From Pararge aegeria (lineage: Eukaryota > Arthropoda > Insecta > Lepidoptera > Nymphalidae): 64,000 nucleotides of DNA. The DNA lies in contig NC_053187.1 of NCBI RefSeq assembly GCF_905163445.1, forward strand, positions 7,812,001-7,876,000, in the 5' to 3' direction. Shown piece by piece: positions 11,746-23,245 of this stretch. Each line of letters begins with the position of its first letter. Position 1 is the stretch's first letter. Position numbers and translations under genes: made by a program. The notes under the pieces are model-generated. The model was not told the DNA's origin, searched no databases, and worked only from the letters and a program-made list of their open reading frames with translations.

Positions 11746-13002
11746 AAGTCTGTTAGAACGTTTTTAAAAACTAATTTAAATTCTTTAACTAGCCGAATAA
11801 ATAAAGCTATTTAATGTGTCATAAAAGTCATTTGTTACTTTCACTAAACTAATAAAGAACGATTCATTAAAGTGTGAAATTATAACTACTTTATGCCATT
11901 AAAAGCGGACGGCCAGTAAGTAGGGTTCACGCATTAGGTACTTTACTTTAATATTACATTACATTTCTGTTATATTGCTGTAAATTATTAATTTAGTCAA
12001 ATTATATTTGCATAAATGATCTGACAATGACACAATAATTATTAACTTTATGACTTAGCACAAATTATAACATTTGATAGCTCAAAACGAAGGGCCTACA
12101 AAAAATAATAGGTTTTTTTACGTTATTAAGTGCCAAGCGAACAAAAAAAACGGGTGACTCGACGCGGTGGGTAAGGGTTTATTGCGTTGTATAAAAGATG
12201 AAAGTTTATCAGACAATTGTATGACAGAAGAACTTTATTTTGCTAAATAACAATAAACATTTTTTACTTTCGTTAATATATGCAGATATATTAACGAAAG
12301 TAAAAAATGAAATGTTTTTAATGATTTTTTCCAGTTTGAAAAAAAATACGGCAACCCTACAGTAAGTATATCGCGATAGGAAACAAACGGACTCGGACAT
12401 TGTGTGCCAGAATAATCGGAAGTGTGTGACAAATGTGATAAGTTGACGTATGTAGCATTCATGTTTAGAGTTTGTTTGTACACACGATTATTTAACTGCG
12501 CAGTAAAAGTTTACATACCTTCATTAATAAGAATGGCTTTATTCAAGCGTTAAAGTAGGTTGGCACGTATGCCTAACTCTTATGCGCTATATAATTACTC
12601 ATTAGCATTTAAAGAATGCGGGGTGTCACCTGTCAAAACACATAAACGATTTATTTCAAGTATAAGTACTTTTGAAATACAGTTGATCTTTTCTAACACC
12701 TTGTCTTCAACCTACCTTGTCATTAAGAAATTCATCAATTTTATAGTATTTTAAATTATTAATCATACTTGAGTATATGCAATAGATAAGTATTTTTACA
12801 AAAAAAAGGTGACTGAAACTTGTCTATTGCATTAATTAAGCAAGTTAGCTTTTTTGTGTAAATAAAATGCATAGTAGTCAATTCAAACAATATTATATTA
12901 TATCTATTTAAAATTCAGTCTAGGTTTAAATATAGTATTATCTTTAGGTTTATGATAATCTATTATTCTCACAAAACACTCTGTGAAGATCTAATAAGAT
13001 AA
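11746..13002. other. Noncoding stretch with one long hairpin
   Basis: No supported gene. The overlapping minus-strand frames at 12209-12483 run through the inverted repeat at 12258-12309 and show no domain. Confidence 0.5.
12258..12309. repeat. Perfect 24-bp inverted repeat, 4-nt loop
   Basis: Arms 12258-12281 and 12286-12309 are exact reverse complements (starting cattttttactttcgttaa). The loop is gcag. It is the tightest and longest perfect hairpin in the window. Confidence 0.9.
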
Positions 13003-13162
13003 CGACCTCTGGCACAACGGCAAGAGTGGAATTGCCTGGTTTCCGGTCTGTTCCGATGGGAGGCTTCGGCCGTGGCTTATTACCACCATACCGAAAAAGA
13101 TGTGCCGCCAAGCGATTTAACATTCCTGCACGATACAAACTGATATATGGGTATAACTTATA
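13003..13162 (+). repeat. SINE-B copy, 3'-truncated
   Basis: A remnant head (cgacctctggcacaacgg) runs quickly into the core (ggtctgttccgatgggaggc, ttcggccgtggcttattacc, gatgtgccgccaagcgattt). The tail is lost. An antisense open frame here is incidental. Confidence 0.75.
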
Positions 13163-13581
13163 TAAAAAATAAAAATATTGTTCTATACCAGCTTGTCGCT
13201 AAACCATTGACAACGATCGATTCAACAGTACATAAGGACCTACTTTATGGTAATTTTTATCAATGAATTTTTTTTATATCAGTATCATACGTAATAAAAT
13301 AATTGTTATCAATGCACGATTATCTGAAACAAGAAAATTTAAAGCCTAAAATAGTTTCATAAAACCTAAAGGATAACGGAAGATAAAAGATATTATAAAC
13401 AAACGTATTGGTTTTCAATATCTGTGTACACGATTAGAAATAACTTTGATAAATACAGTTGCGATTAAATATATATGTTAACATGAGAAACGAGGAAAGA
13501 GATTAGTAGGTTTAGCTATAAATTTTATATAGATATTAAAACACAAATTTATATAAAAATTTACATCAATTCAACAATCTT

Positions 13582-13795
13582 AAATAAATAAATATACTAC
13601 GACAATACACACATCGCCATCTCGTCCTAAAGTAAGCGTAGCTTGTGTTATGGGTACTAAGATAACTGATAATATTAATATAAACACCGAGACACTGAAA
13701 AACATTCTTATTCATCACACAAATATTGTCCAGTTTCGGGAATCGAACCCACGGCTTTGGACTCAGAAAGCAGGGTCGCTGCCAATCGGCCGTCA
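13582..13795 (-). repeat. SINE-A copy
   Basis: Reverse orientation. The 3' end is at the left (cacacatcgccatctcgtcc), and the head at the right carries an intact inverted B box (gggaatcgaacccacggc) and gctgccaatcggccgtca. The body is slightly shortened. Confidence 0.9.
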
Positions 13796-13820
13796 GAGTT
13801 AAAGAGTACTTATTTGCATT

Positions 13821-13903
13821 CATCCTCATCATCATCATATCAACGCATCACCGGCCCACTACAGTCTTACAGGGCAGGGGTCTACTCCCACAATGAGAAG
13901 GGG
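13821..13903 (-). repeat. SINE-C 3' end
   Basis: A CATCATCATCAT tail followed by accggcccactacag and cccacaatgagaaggg, the reverse complement of the family 3' end. The head is absent. Confidence 0.75.
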
Positions 13904-14769
13904 GTATATTTGCATTATTCCGACTAAATTTGAAGGAGAAATTCCACTTCTTTTGCTTTTTGATTCTTGTGGATCTTGGTTGAGTACCTGTTAGTTTGTC
14001 AGAAATATCTCCTAGCTACTTAGTTGAAATTTGGTATTGAGATACATATTTTAGGTACTTTAGAAATATATCTACACATAAGTAATGAGGAAGAAAGACG
14101 GCCAGCGAAGATTATCCAAGCGTATTTTATTATGTACCTATAGCTATGGTTTCATTAGTGTAAACTTGAATGTTATAAGTACTGCCCTTGAAAGGATATT
14201 TGTAGAGCTATAATACAAACATGGGGCTTATTGAACCAGACTTAGACGAAGGCCGTCTAGTATATATAATCTCGTTCAAGGTCTTTGAGAGTATAGAAAC
14301 TAGCGTTTAAATGTTCTTATTGATGAAGATCACGCAAGAACACTTTATGGACTTTTTTATGCTACTAAGTCAGATTGCGGTAAACTCTAAAACATTAAGC
14401 AACTGACTCATTCATTAGAGCAACAATTGATCGAACTTTTTTAAAAATAAATATATAAGTTTCGTGGGCCAGACTTAACAAAGGATAACTGTTATATTTA
14501 TGCATTATCAGTCTTATAAAAAAATAAGAACAATAATAATAATGAGCTTAATATTGTTTTGAATTTTTAAATCGCGAATATACGATAAGATGCTTTAGTA
14601 AAAATTTCAATAGCCAGAACAATAAGAATTTAAAATGCGCTACTGCTAATCTTACTCAAATGAATACCATCGCATTTATTATTAATAATACGAAGAACGG
14701 CCGTAATATAGACTTTTCATACTTATGAACGGTCTTTATTATGGACTATGTACCCGTTCCTTATCAGCA

Positions 14770-15010
14770 TAATAATTATCAATTCACCAGCCTAGTACAG
14801 GGAACGGTCTCTTCTCAGAATGATAAAGGGTTAGGCCGTGTTCCACCACGTCTACCAATCCGCACTTGGCCAGACAGCGCGGATCGGTTGACTTCGACAC
14901 GCCTTTGCGAACATTATGAAGAACACTAAGGTATGCAGCATTCATCACTATGATTTCCATCGCCATTAAAGCTAATGGTTTTTAATTTAAAAGCACATGA
15001 CTCCAAAAAG
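14770..15010 (-). repeat. SINE-C copy, reverse
   Basis: Recognisable parts are ctcagaatgataaagggtta, ccaccacgtctaccaatccg and cgccattaaagctaatggtt. The tRNA head at the right end is decayed. Confidence 0.75.
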
Positions 15011-15541
15011 TTAAAATAAAAAAAGCTTCCTACTTCTAAGAGCTCTATCACTGAAGGACTCTTGTAAAATAATTGTATTAATATACTTACTTATAGGTAA
15101 AACTTGATGGTTGATAACTAAGTCAATATGGGGCGCGCCTTCAAGTTATATCTAATCTTGGCTCTACCAAGATCGTAAACGCGACTACCCATACGAGTAC
15201 ACGTTCAACTCCAACGACGACGTACTTATAAAATTTAAACTTTAGACAGTTAAATATTGTTAGAAAAGCTTAACTAAGAACGCAGTAGATTCTTTACGCA
15301 GTAGGTAATACATTTTATCTTCTCTAAGTACATTTGTACGATAAGAAAATTAATACAATGTTTAGAAGATAAATATTAGATGGCAGATAAAGGAGGCCCT
15401 GGAACCGCATACGTACATTACGTTTCCACATTACAATGGTATTGGTACAGATAAAAATAAACAAGTACACCGGCAAAAAATATGCGCCAACCTATATAGA
15501 GTTATTAGTTTGATACAGTGCGATGTAAATCTTCTGTATAT

Positions 15542-15588
15542 AGGTTTGTACTCGATGAAATACATATTCTATCATCGAGCACAAACCT
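15542..15588. repeat. 17-bp inverted repeat, one mismatch
   Basis: Arms 15542-15558 (aggtttgtactcgatga) and 15572-15588 pair with a single mismatch across a 13-nt loop. Confidence 0.85.
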
Positions 15589-15867
15589 GGCAATAAAGGT
15601 AGTAATTAAGTAGAGTATGTAAAATATGGGACGTGCAAATGTGCTTAGATTTTCGTACTCTATTTCTGCTGCAGCTGTAATGAATTAAAGTTTGTTTTAA
15701 ATTTAAATGCCTAACTGCCATATTTCAGGAAGAGGCGGATGAGTAGAGTAATGAAACAACAATATCATTATTTTGATACCTACTTTAAAAATGTTTGATA
15801 TAAGCTATTGTTACTTTGCAGAATTACATAATAAGTATACAATGAACATTAAGAGCGTAACAAAAAG

Positions 15868-16111
15868 AAGTGATGTTAGCCCAGTGGTTAGGATCTCGAC
15901 TTCACTTTCGGGGGGCCGAGTTCGAATCGCATCTCTAACTTTTCTAAGTTATGTGCGTTTTAAGTGAAATATCACTTGCTTAAACGGTTAATGACATACA
16001 GACAGACTACATATAACTGGGCCAGCGTGGTGGACTACGTCCTTAACCCCTTCTCATTGTGGGAGGAGACCGTGCCCTGTAGTGGGCCGGTAATGGGTTG
16101 ATATGATGAAC
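15868..16111 (+). repeat. SINE-C copy, nearly complete
   Basis: The head has tagcccagtggttagg and the B box gagttcgaatcgc. The middle has atgtgcgttttaagtgaaat. The end has gccagcgtggtggactacg, tgggaggagaccgtgccctg and gggccggtaatgggttgat. Confidence 0.9.
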
Positions 16112-16309
16112 ATTAAGAGAATTACAAAAAGAGCGGAATTTCAAATGTCTGTTATTTCATTGTAATTGAATTAGACTAGAAACGGATTATCAATTTAACT
16201 GGTTAAATAAACAAAATAGAAACCTTAACCGTCATGATTCCAAAACTACTTTGAAATAATTCGGTGACCAAGCCCAAAAATATTCAGCTACAAAAATTTG
16301 CTTTGTCAA

Positions 16310-16530
16310 ACAATAGCCGCGATTTACGTCAGATAAACTTTTTATGCCATCTCAGTTTTCATTTTGCGAATGGATCGCTAGTCGCAGCCGCCTGACCCCT
16401 GACCTATGACTATTTTTAGAGCCCTAACGTATTGCTTCAGCAAGGCCATTTCAGTGCTCATTTGCTGGAACAATTGACGTCACAACACGTCTAAAGGCCA
16501 CGCCGTCAATCTTGTTAACAGCGCCCGATG
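16310..16530. promoter_or_regulatory. Candidate conserved noncoding island with a CRE
   Basis: A non-repetitive stretch, less AT-rich than its surroundings and without an open frame. It contains a perfect CRE palindrome (tgacgtca, 16475-16482) and GC-richer blocks (gtcgcagccgcctgacccct, ggccacgccgtcaatcttg). It could be an enhancer, but nothing in the window proves it. Confidence 0.25.
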
Positions 16531-16714
16531 TTTACATTATAGATACTTCCACACAAATGATAGGTAGGTAGCTAAGGTACCTTTATTGTGTATCGATCGA
16601 TCTCATCACTAAGTGATGAAGCTACACATATAATTCCCAGCTTTATGAATGCGGGTACGCCCCATATGTATTTTTTCGTGTCATGTTACATGAGTTCCAA
16701 CTTCCCTATAGCCT

Positions 16715-16785
16715 CACTAATATTATAAATGCGAAAGTAAGTTTGTTTCTCCTTCCTTCATCTTCTAAACAATCACTAGGCTTAA
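16715..16785 (+). repeat. Helitron-like repeat end (partial)
   Basis: The sequence cactaatattataaatgcga followed by aagtaagtttgtttctcctt is the characteristic start of the family seen more completely at 20640-20978. Only the first 70 bp or so is recognisable. Confidence 0.6.
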
Positions 16786-17021
16786 TTGAAACTTAATTGA
16801 ACCATTTGACATAGGCTAAAACGAGTGAAAAAGACACAACATTGTTTATACAAGCCTCCTTAAATAGTGCACTGTTCTGTATTCATGGTCGGTGTCTTAT
16901 TCCGCTTGTTTTTCAAATTACAAAGTGATAATAAAGGCGACAGACAGGCGTTCTACGCCAATTTCCTAATTCCAGACTGGTACTGAAAATTCTTTAACCG
17001 AACTAAATACCTTATATAATT

Positions 17022-17100
17022 TTATGCCGACCCGAGATTCGGACCCAGGACATCATGTTCCGTAGTTGAACGTGCTAAACACTAGACCAACGAGGCTAAT
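17022..17100 (-). repeat. SINE-D (tRNA-like head)
   Basis: On the minus strand it reads attagcctcgttggtctagt (A-box region) and cctgggtccgaatctcgg (B-box region), separated by tRNA-like spacing. It cannot be a functional tRNA as written because the arms do not pair. Related sequences are at 34981-35048 and 53610-53690. Confidence 0.6.
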
Positions 17101-17324
17101 GCCTGACAACATTAATTTTCTTCAATTAAGGGGAGCCTCGTTGACGATGGCTGTTATTCAATTAATCAACCCAAGTAGTTATATGAAAGTTCAAACGAGC
17201 ACATTATTTACATATTTGTTTTCCATTAGATAAGTTTTTGTCGTTTCAAAATGAAAGTAAATACGGTTTAGTGAAACTGAGCACATTAAAACTTTTCCAC
17301 AATCGGTTTATGTTACTTTATTCC

Positions 17325-17625
17325 TTGCTAGCCGCGACTTCGTCCGCGTATGAGGCAACCAGAGAGACATGCTGTTGAGGATTTCTAATTTGACTAAGTT
17401 CAAATTTATTAGGAGCAATTATTTCCTTTGTTTAGTATTTTGGCAGATCTTCAACGGGTTACGCATCGGAAGCTCTCCAAAAGGAATAAAAAACCGTTTT
17501 TGCAACATGTTTGTTTCATTGATGCCCCCGCTCCTAATAGTCGTAGAGTGATAATATATAGCCTTCTTCGATATATCGACTATCCATCACAACAAGATTT
17601 TCCTAATTTTAACCAGTAATTCCTA
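17325..17625 (+). repeat. Decayed Helitron-like/interspersed repeat
   Basis: It begins with gctagccgcgacttcgtccg, a motif that opens several interspersed repeats here (38833, 44262). Open frames inside it (17369-17619) are not genes. Confidence 0.45.
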
Positions 17626-17870
17626 AGATTAGCGGGCTCAACCAAAGCAAACTCTTCACTTTATTACATTAGAAAAGATATAAACGTTTACGAGTTTTAG
17701 GGATGATTTCATGAGTAAAAGGAAAGCAATACTTTTAGGCCGGCTATTTTAGTTTATTATAAAGATTCACCTTAGCACGTTGATTTAATGTGTAACTATA
17801 AGAATGACTAAATAATCCAAATATGCACTTATTAGCAATTCGCAAACCCAAAATCCATTATTACAGATAA

Positions 17871-18154
17871 TTTTATTTTAATCCACTACAAGTTAGCCCT
17901 TGACTGCAATCTCACCTGCTGGTACGATGATGCAGTAGGTACATGATGGTAACTAGATAACCGGTTAGGGGAATGGTAGTTATATTTAGCCCGTTACCAT
18001 AATCGGTTTCAACGCGACATTGTACCGAAACGCTAAATCGCTTAGATGTACGTCCTTGGGATGGTTACTACACGGCAAAAACCTCTTATCAGACCAGACT
18101 ACAGAAAATTCAGAAATTATAAATTCCAAAAACCACAGCGCTCGCCGATGCGCC
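17871..18154 (-). repeat. SINE-B copy, reverse
   Basis: Tail at the left (ccactacaagttagcccttg, actgcaatctcacctgctgg), core (cgacattgtaccgaaacgct), then cagaccagactacagaaaat, and an A-box relic (cagcgctcgccgatgcgcc) at the right. The B-box region is lost. Confidence 0.85.
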
Positions 18155-20339
18155 TAAAAACGACAAAAAAGATCACCACATCATTCACGCAACATGAATT
18201 GACAAACTTCAAGTTCAATTTTGAATTTTGAATTTTGAGAGGTGAGACACAGATTGACATAACCGAGATCAACGGGAAAAGCGTGCTCTCCGAGGCACGA
18301 GAATATTATATACGGATGCCCATATATTCATAAAGATATGAAGGTGGACAAACTCAAATTAGTAGCATGTACTCCACGTCATATCATTTAATTTAATGTC
18401 TACAAAAGAATTTCTATTGAAGGGGTGCGTCGCGTCTCTTATTACCATTTGGTCAGTACGATATGCAAATGAATCTCTTTCATGTCCACGTGCATTTCAA
18501 ATAATCCTCTTAAACTATGATAGGGGACATTTGAATCTTTTATCAAAGTATCTACCATTTATTTTGTTTGGATTTTTTTTACGCTTTATTTATTTTTTAA
18601 CTTAATTTATTTATATTAATAATAGTTTCTAAATAATTATATCCCTGGCGAATAGGGTTCGGGCTAGTAACTATGGCATTTGTACACAAGTTTGATGGTC
18701 AGTATCATTGATTACCGTACTGACAAATTGAGCATGACATTTCTTTAGGAATTACTAACATTAGGATATTTGTGTGTTTCTTTCTATCGAAATATATGAT
18801 CTCATGGTCGAAACAAATGATTTTTATATCTTAGACATAATGTAACCAATATGTCTATTGGGATTTTATTATACATATACTGTAGCCTTAGTACATGATT
18901 TGCTTGCTCGCGTTCGATAAGTCGTTTTTGAGTATTAAACTCTAAATCATCAAAGTAAAATGGACCTTATATCTCTCGCAAATCATGTACTTTTGCTTTT
19001 CTTTCACAAATGTTCCGTCATAAGCCCAAACTAAAGAATTCTAGGCCAATTTGAGCTTCAATAAAATGCAAATAAGTTCCATTTTACTCCGATGTTCATT
19101 GGATAAAAGCAGGCGTTATTTGCGAAAATCCATGATATATTATGAAAACTAAGCTTAATTTGCTATACTCCGCGAAAAGCAGGAGAATCTGTATGGTGTA
19201 AATTATAATTTCTTTAATCCTTATACTTCACACCAAAAATATCTTCGACAATGTACTCTATACGCAAGTTTCGATCCGAAACCGGAGCATCCTCAGGAGA
19301 GGTTGACTTTACAAAGAATAATTGTTAAATGACTCAATTATTCATTGTAAAGTCATCAAATTAAGCTTAATTTTCATAATCTGATGTTCATATATTTTCA
19401 TACTCGAAAACGGCAATATGAGCAAATCTTCTAGGTACATAGGTAACTGGAACTATAACAGACTATGCTTGACGCAATAAAGGTTGTATGATGGAGTAGA
19501 AAAAAAATCTCAAACTAATACTACTTCTACTAATAATACTCGTTAATCTATACCTTCAGTCCATTCGCTATAAATATCCGTATATAATAAAGAGGACTAT
19601 ATCAATTAGGGGACCAGTTATAATGTAAGGACTGTACCAACTACTTAGTAATGATGTGACATTGTTTTAATTATTATATCGTATCAATCATATCTATATT
19701 ATAGCATGTATAAATAAATTACAAACACTGTAAAGGATTACTTTTCTCATTATATTCCTTTAGTTGACACTTATTAAGTTTTTTTTTTTCAAAACGCAAT
19801 CTTAATGTACCCACAGTGGTGCGTAAATTAAAAACTTCGCGTTTATGTAGAAACTGGATGCAGTTTTTCATACGTTGTTTAACAGTTGAAAAGACGGCAA
19901 AATGGAAACTTGAAAAAAGAATTAAAAAGCAAACTCATCTTGAACAGAGCCGTACAATGGGTTATCTCACTTTTCATATTGCAATTTCCATTTCAATGTA
20001 GTATTCTTTAATAATACCTACCTAAAATATAAATATTTTCCAACCTCTTCGGGAGGTTTTTTAAGGGGCATGGGGTTAGACTTAGGAACTAAAGCTAGAA
20101 GTGCAACAATAAAGCTTGTGGCCAAGATTGTAAGCCTTATCGATCTGTCTGCATCTCTGCATCTCTAAGCCTAAAAGATAAGTGTAACCTACTTTTTTCT
20201 CTTTCAAGGTTATGTCGAGTGAGAATATAGTAGATGACCTACCTACGCGATGCAAGAATAAAAGTAGGTCTCCTATATTTATTTTCACCAAAGACAAGAT
20301 CAATTTCAACTAATCTTATAACGCGACGTTATTCTGGTT
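18155..20339. other. Noncoding stretch with one hairpin
   Basis: No supported gene. At 18205-18240 there is a ttttgaa microsatellite like those at LINE 3' ends. The open frames at 18396 and 19816 show no domain. Confidence 0.5.
19305..19354. repeat. 20-bp inverted repeat, one mismatch
   Basis: Arms 19305-19324 (gactttacaaagaataattg) and 19335-19354 pair with one mismatch around a 10-nt loop. Confidence 0.85.
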
Positions 20340-20621
20340 CATCATCATTCATCATCATGATTATCATATCAACTCATTACCAACCCAATACCGGACACAG
20401 GTCTCCTTCAGGAAGGGGTTAAGGCCGTACTCCACCACATCCCTGTGCGGATTTGTAGACTTGACACACCTTTGAGAACGCTCAGCTTTCTTTAGGATGT
20501 TTTTCTTCACCGTTGAAGATACTGATATTCAAATTGCTTAAAACGCACATAACTAAGAAAAAATAGAAATCCTTCCGAAAGTTAACTCGAAGCACTACGC
20601 ACTGGGCCATCACCGCTTCGA
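20340..20621 (-). repeat. SINE-C copy, nearly full length
   Basis: A CATCATCATGATTATCAT tail, then aactcattaccaacccaata, ggaaggggttaaggccgtac, tttttcttcaccgttgaaga, aaacgcacataactaagaaa and the head remnant gcactgggccatcaccgctt. The B box is mutated. Confidence 0.9.
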
Positions 20622-20639
20622 TTATCTGGTTAATCCATA

Positions 20640-20978
20640 TTAATATTATAAATGCGAAATTCTGTCTATTTGTTTGTTTGTCTCCTTGTTTGTTTGTTGT
20701 ACGCCCGACTCTACCTTTAAACCGATATTGTTCAAATTTGACGTATAGATACATGCAGCTTGCGTCTCGGAGATGGACACAGGACATTTATCCCGGAAAA
20801 ACTGCTGGTACAAATTACCCGAGGGATAACAAAAAATACATATTTAACCTATGCATAAGTAGCTAGAATACTTAATATATTTTGGTGAAATGTTGCATAG
20901 AAATAGTTCGCATCCTGGAGACGGTCCTAGGATAACGGTTATCCTGGGAAAAAGGGGAATTCGTGGGCAACAGCTAGT
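20640..20978 (+). mobile_element. Helitron-like nonautonomous element
   Basis: It opens with taatattataaatgcgaaa and ends with gggcaacagctagt, the two ends I associate with a very abundant lepidopteran Helitron-like family. Internally it has tttgtttgtttgtctccttg and gacatttatcccggaaaaac. No Rep/helicase frame is present. The class is inferred from the CTAGT end and family memory. Confidence 0.55.
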
Positions 20979-22324
20979 ATTCAGTTAACTATTCGTTCGT
21001 TCGTATTTATACGCTTGTCTTAACTTTTTATTCCACTTAATTAGAGAAACTATTATAGCTGGTGTTTACATTTTATTAATTGGAACTAATGAATTTTTAT
21101 AACTAAAGCAGATAGGTATATGTTGCAGGCAAAAACAGAAATGCCGGCCCACCTAGGATTGCCTAGGTAAACTGTAAACATAATAAGAACCAGCACGGTA
21201 ATTACGGTGCTGGTTCCAGCAGCTGGTTTGACTACCTAGTTGAGGTTCTACTCAGGCTGGTAGAAGCCAAGTAGGCGTCGCTGACGCCATTGCACCTTAG
21301 GACCGGCGTTTCTACGAGCTATGTGCTCCGCCCATCGCCACTGAAGCTTAGTGTTTTTTTTAAACTGTATTTATTTATATCCTTAGCATACTTACAGCTA
21401 GCCAAAACGTATACTAAGTCAGTTACAGATGTACATTACAAAAATATTAGTTAATTTCTTCGAATTTAGGAACTTAGCTAAACTTATAATAAATATGTCA
21501 ATTTGTTGGTGCTGAGCCACTGCGTGCGTGTGACTTGAGCTATCTTGAGCTGATTCTTCTTCATGGATCTCCTCATTGCTCAATCTCCGAACATTGTTCT
21601 CTGAGTCGTGCGCGGAGTGAATCAGAGCATTCTCATTAGATCCATAATAACGATATACTTACATATCTATTGTGTATTAATATTAACCAATTTAGTCATT
21701 CTTATTATAAACTCGTATCTTAAATAGTATTGATTCATTGGCGCTTTTTCCGAAAAACCACATAATTAGGTTTTTTTTTGTAGCCTAGTAGCTAAATTTC
21801 TGTTATGAATATGCACAACATAAACACCTAAAATGCGGACCCTCGTACGCCAATATTAATTGCCGCATTTTAAAAGAATTTCGGCAGTATCTATTCTATA
21901 TATATATATATATATACGTTCAGAAGTGCAGCAGGAAGTATAGACCACATAACCAAAAATATACGAACATTGTATTGTTATTTTGGTTACATAAATAAAT
22001 ATTACCGTTTTTTGGTGAATCATGGAGGAATATTTGCCTACGTCAATGAACGTATAATATTTCCACCGACGAAGGTGACTTTAACTTGATGAATATAACA
22101 AAAAATTACTGAGTGTCGGTATAAAAATCCTACAATTAATTTAAATATAAAGTGTTGTCGTCATTTTTTGCATGGTGATATACGTTATTACGTTTATCCC
22201 GAAAAAATCACGTTACCGTCGTTATTTGATTCGCAATTTTAATTTTTATGCAACTTGGTTTAGAGGTCTTTGAATAATACGTACAATATATTACATCTTG
22301 AAAAACCTAGTAATGTTATAGACG
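20979..22324. other. Noncoding stretch with a TA microsatellite
   Basis: No supported gene apart from the RTE remnant listed separately. A (TA)n tract lies at about 21897-21915. Confidence 0.5.
21215..21350 (-). mobile_element. RTE-type LINE remnant
   Basis: On the minus strand it reads cagtggcgatgggcggagca followed by catagctcgtagaaacgccg, corresponding to an RTE-like coding end (RWAEHIARRNAGPKVQWRQR in one frame). No ORF survives. Just left of it, gaaccagcac/gtgctggttc form a 10-bp hairpin (21187-21196 and 21207-21216). Confidence 0.55.
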
Positions 22325-22678
22325 AGCTTTTTTTACCTGCGACTTCTTCGATTTTTTAAAATCCCGTGGTGAAAGTTAGTTTTCACGGGATAAAGACGTG
22401 TATTCGATGTCCGTCTTCGGAATGCGATAGCTATAGTTTTAGCTATGCAGCCGTTTAAACGCTATATTTTAAGAATCCCCCAGGGCTTCTTGCTTTATAC
22501 TTTATGTCACGGAAAAGTAGAAAAGTACCTAGTCTAGTCTAGGAGGAAAAGTCTATTTCCAGGATACAAGCTATTTATTTGTGAAATTTCATAGAGATTA
22601 GTGAAGTGGGTAAGCCAAAGATAGGTAACAAACAAATAAACACACTTACGCATTATTAAGGTTTATATATTAGTGTGG
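22325..22678 (-). mobile_element. Helitron-like nonautonomous element, reverse
   Basis: Features in order: acctgcgacttcttcgattt, cccgtggtgaaagttagttt, gtgaaatttcatagagatta, acacacttacgcattattaa and a terminal tatattagtgtgg. This is the reverse of the family that starts with an aatattataaatgcgaaagt-type end. Non-coding. Confidence 0.5.
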
Positions 22679-22980
22679 AAGTATGGATGAGAAAGTTAGT
22701 TTTTCGTGTTCTTCTTTTTCGCACTTATAACATTAGTCGAAAACATATATATATATATATAGGTAGGGACAGGAATTCATACTGTACCTACGACGAAATC
22801 ATGTACAGATTTAGTACTAAATGTAACGCCCCTTTGGCATTATTAAGTGGCAGTGACAGCTCCTTTGATACAATAATCGAACATGACATATAATCCAAAG
22901 ATAAGCTTAGGAGAATTAGAAGCCATTCAATTACATACTATTGTCCTTTATTTCAATTGGTTGACAGTATTATTATTATA

Positions 22981-23245
22981 CTACGACAATAAATAAATAT
23001 ACTACTACAACACACACATCGCCATCCAGCCCCAAAGTAAGCGTAGCTTGTGTTATGGGTACTAAGATAGCTGATGAATATTGTTATGAATTATATACAT
23101 AAATACTTATAATATACATATAAACATCCAAACACTGAAAAACATTCATGCTCATCACACAAACATTTTCCAGTAGTGGGAATCGAACCCACGGCTTTGG
23201 GATCAGAAAGCAGGGTCGCTGCAAACTGCGCCTATCGGCCGTCAA
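22981..23245 (-). repeat. SINE-A copy
   Basis: Well preserved: cacacatcgccatccagccc, gcttgtgttatgggtactaa, tccaaacactgaaaaacatt, an intact inverted B box (gggaatcgaacccacggc) and gcgcctatcggccgtca. Open frames that start in the repeat at 23148/23176 run into unique sequence and are not genes. Confidence 0.92.

Larger units (their letters stand above)
13904..15867. other. Mostly noncoding; holds a SINE-C and a hairpin
   Basis: Outside the repeats listed separately (14770-15010 and 15542-15588) nothing is recognised. The 60-64-codon frames at 14741-14966 lie within SINE-C. Confidence 0.5.

Noticed and set aside
12258..12309. Reading the perfect hairpins as microRNA precursors
   Set aside because: Loops of 3-8 nt and perfectly paired short arms are unlike insect pre-miRNAs, which have imperfect stems and longer loops.
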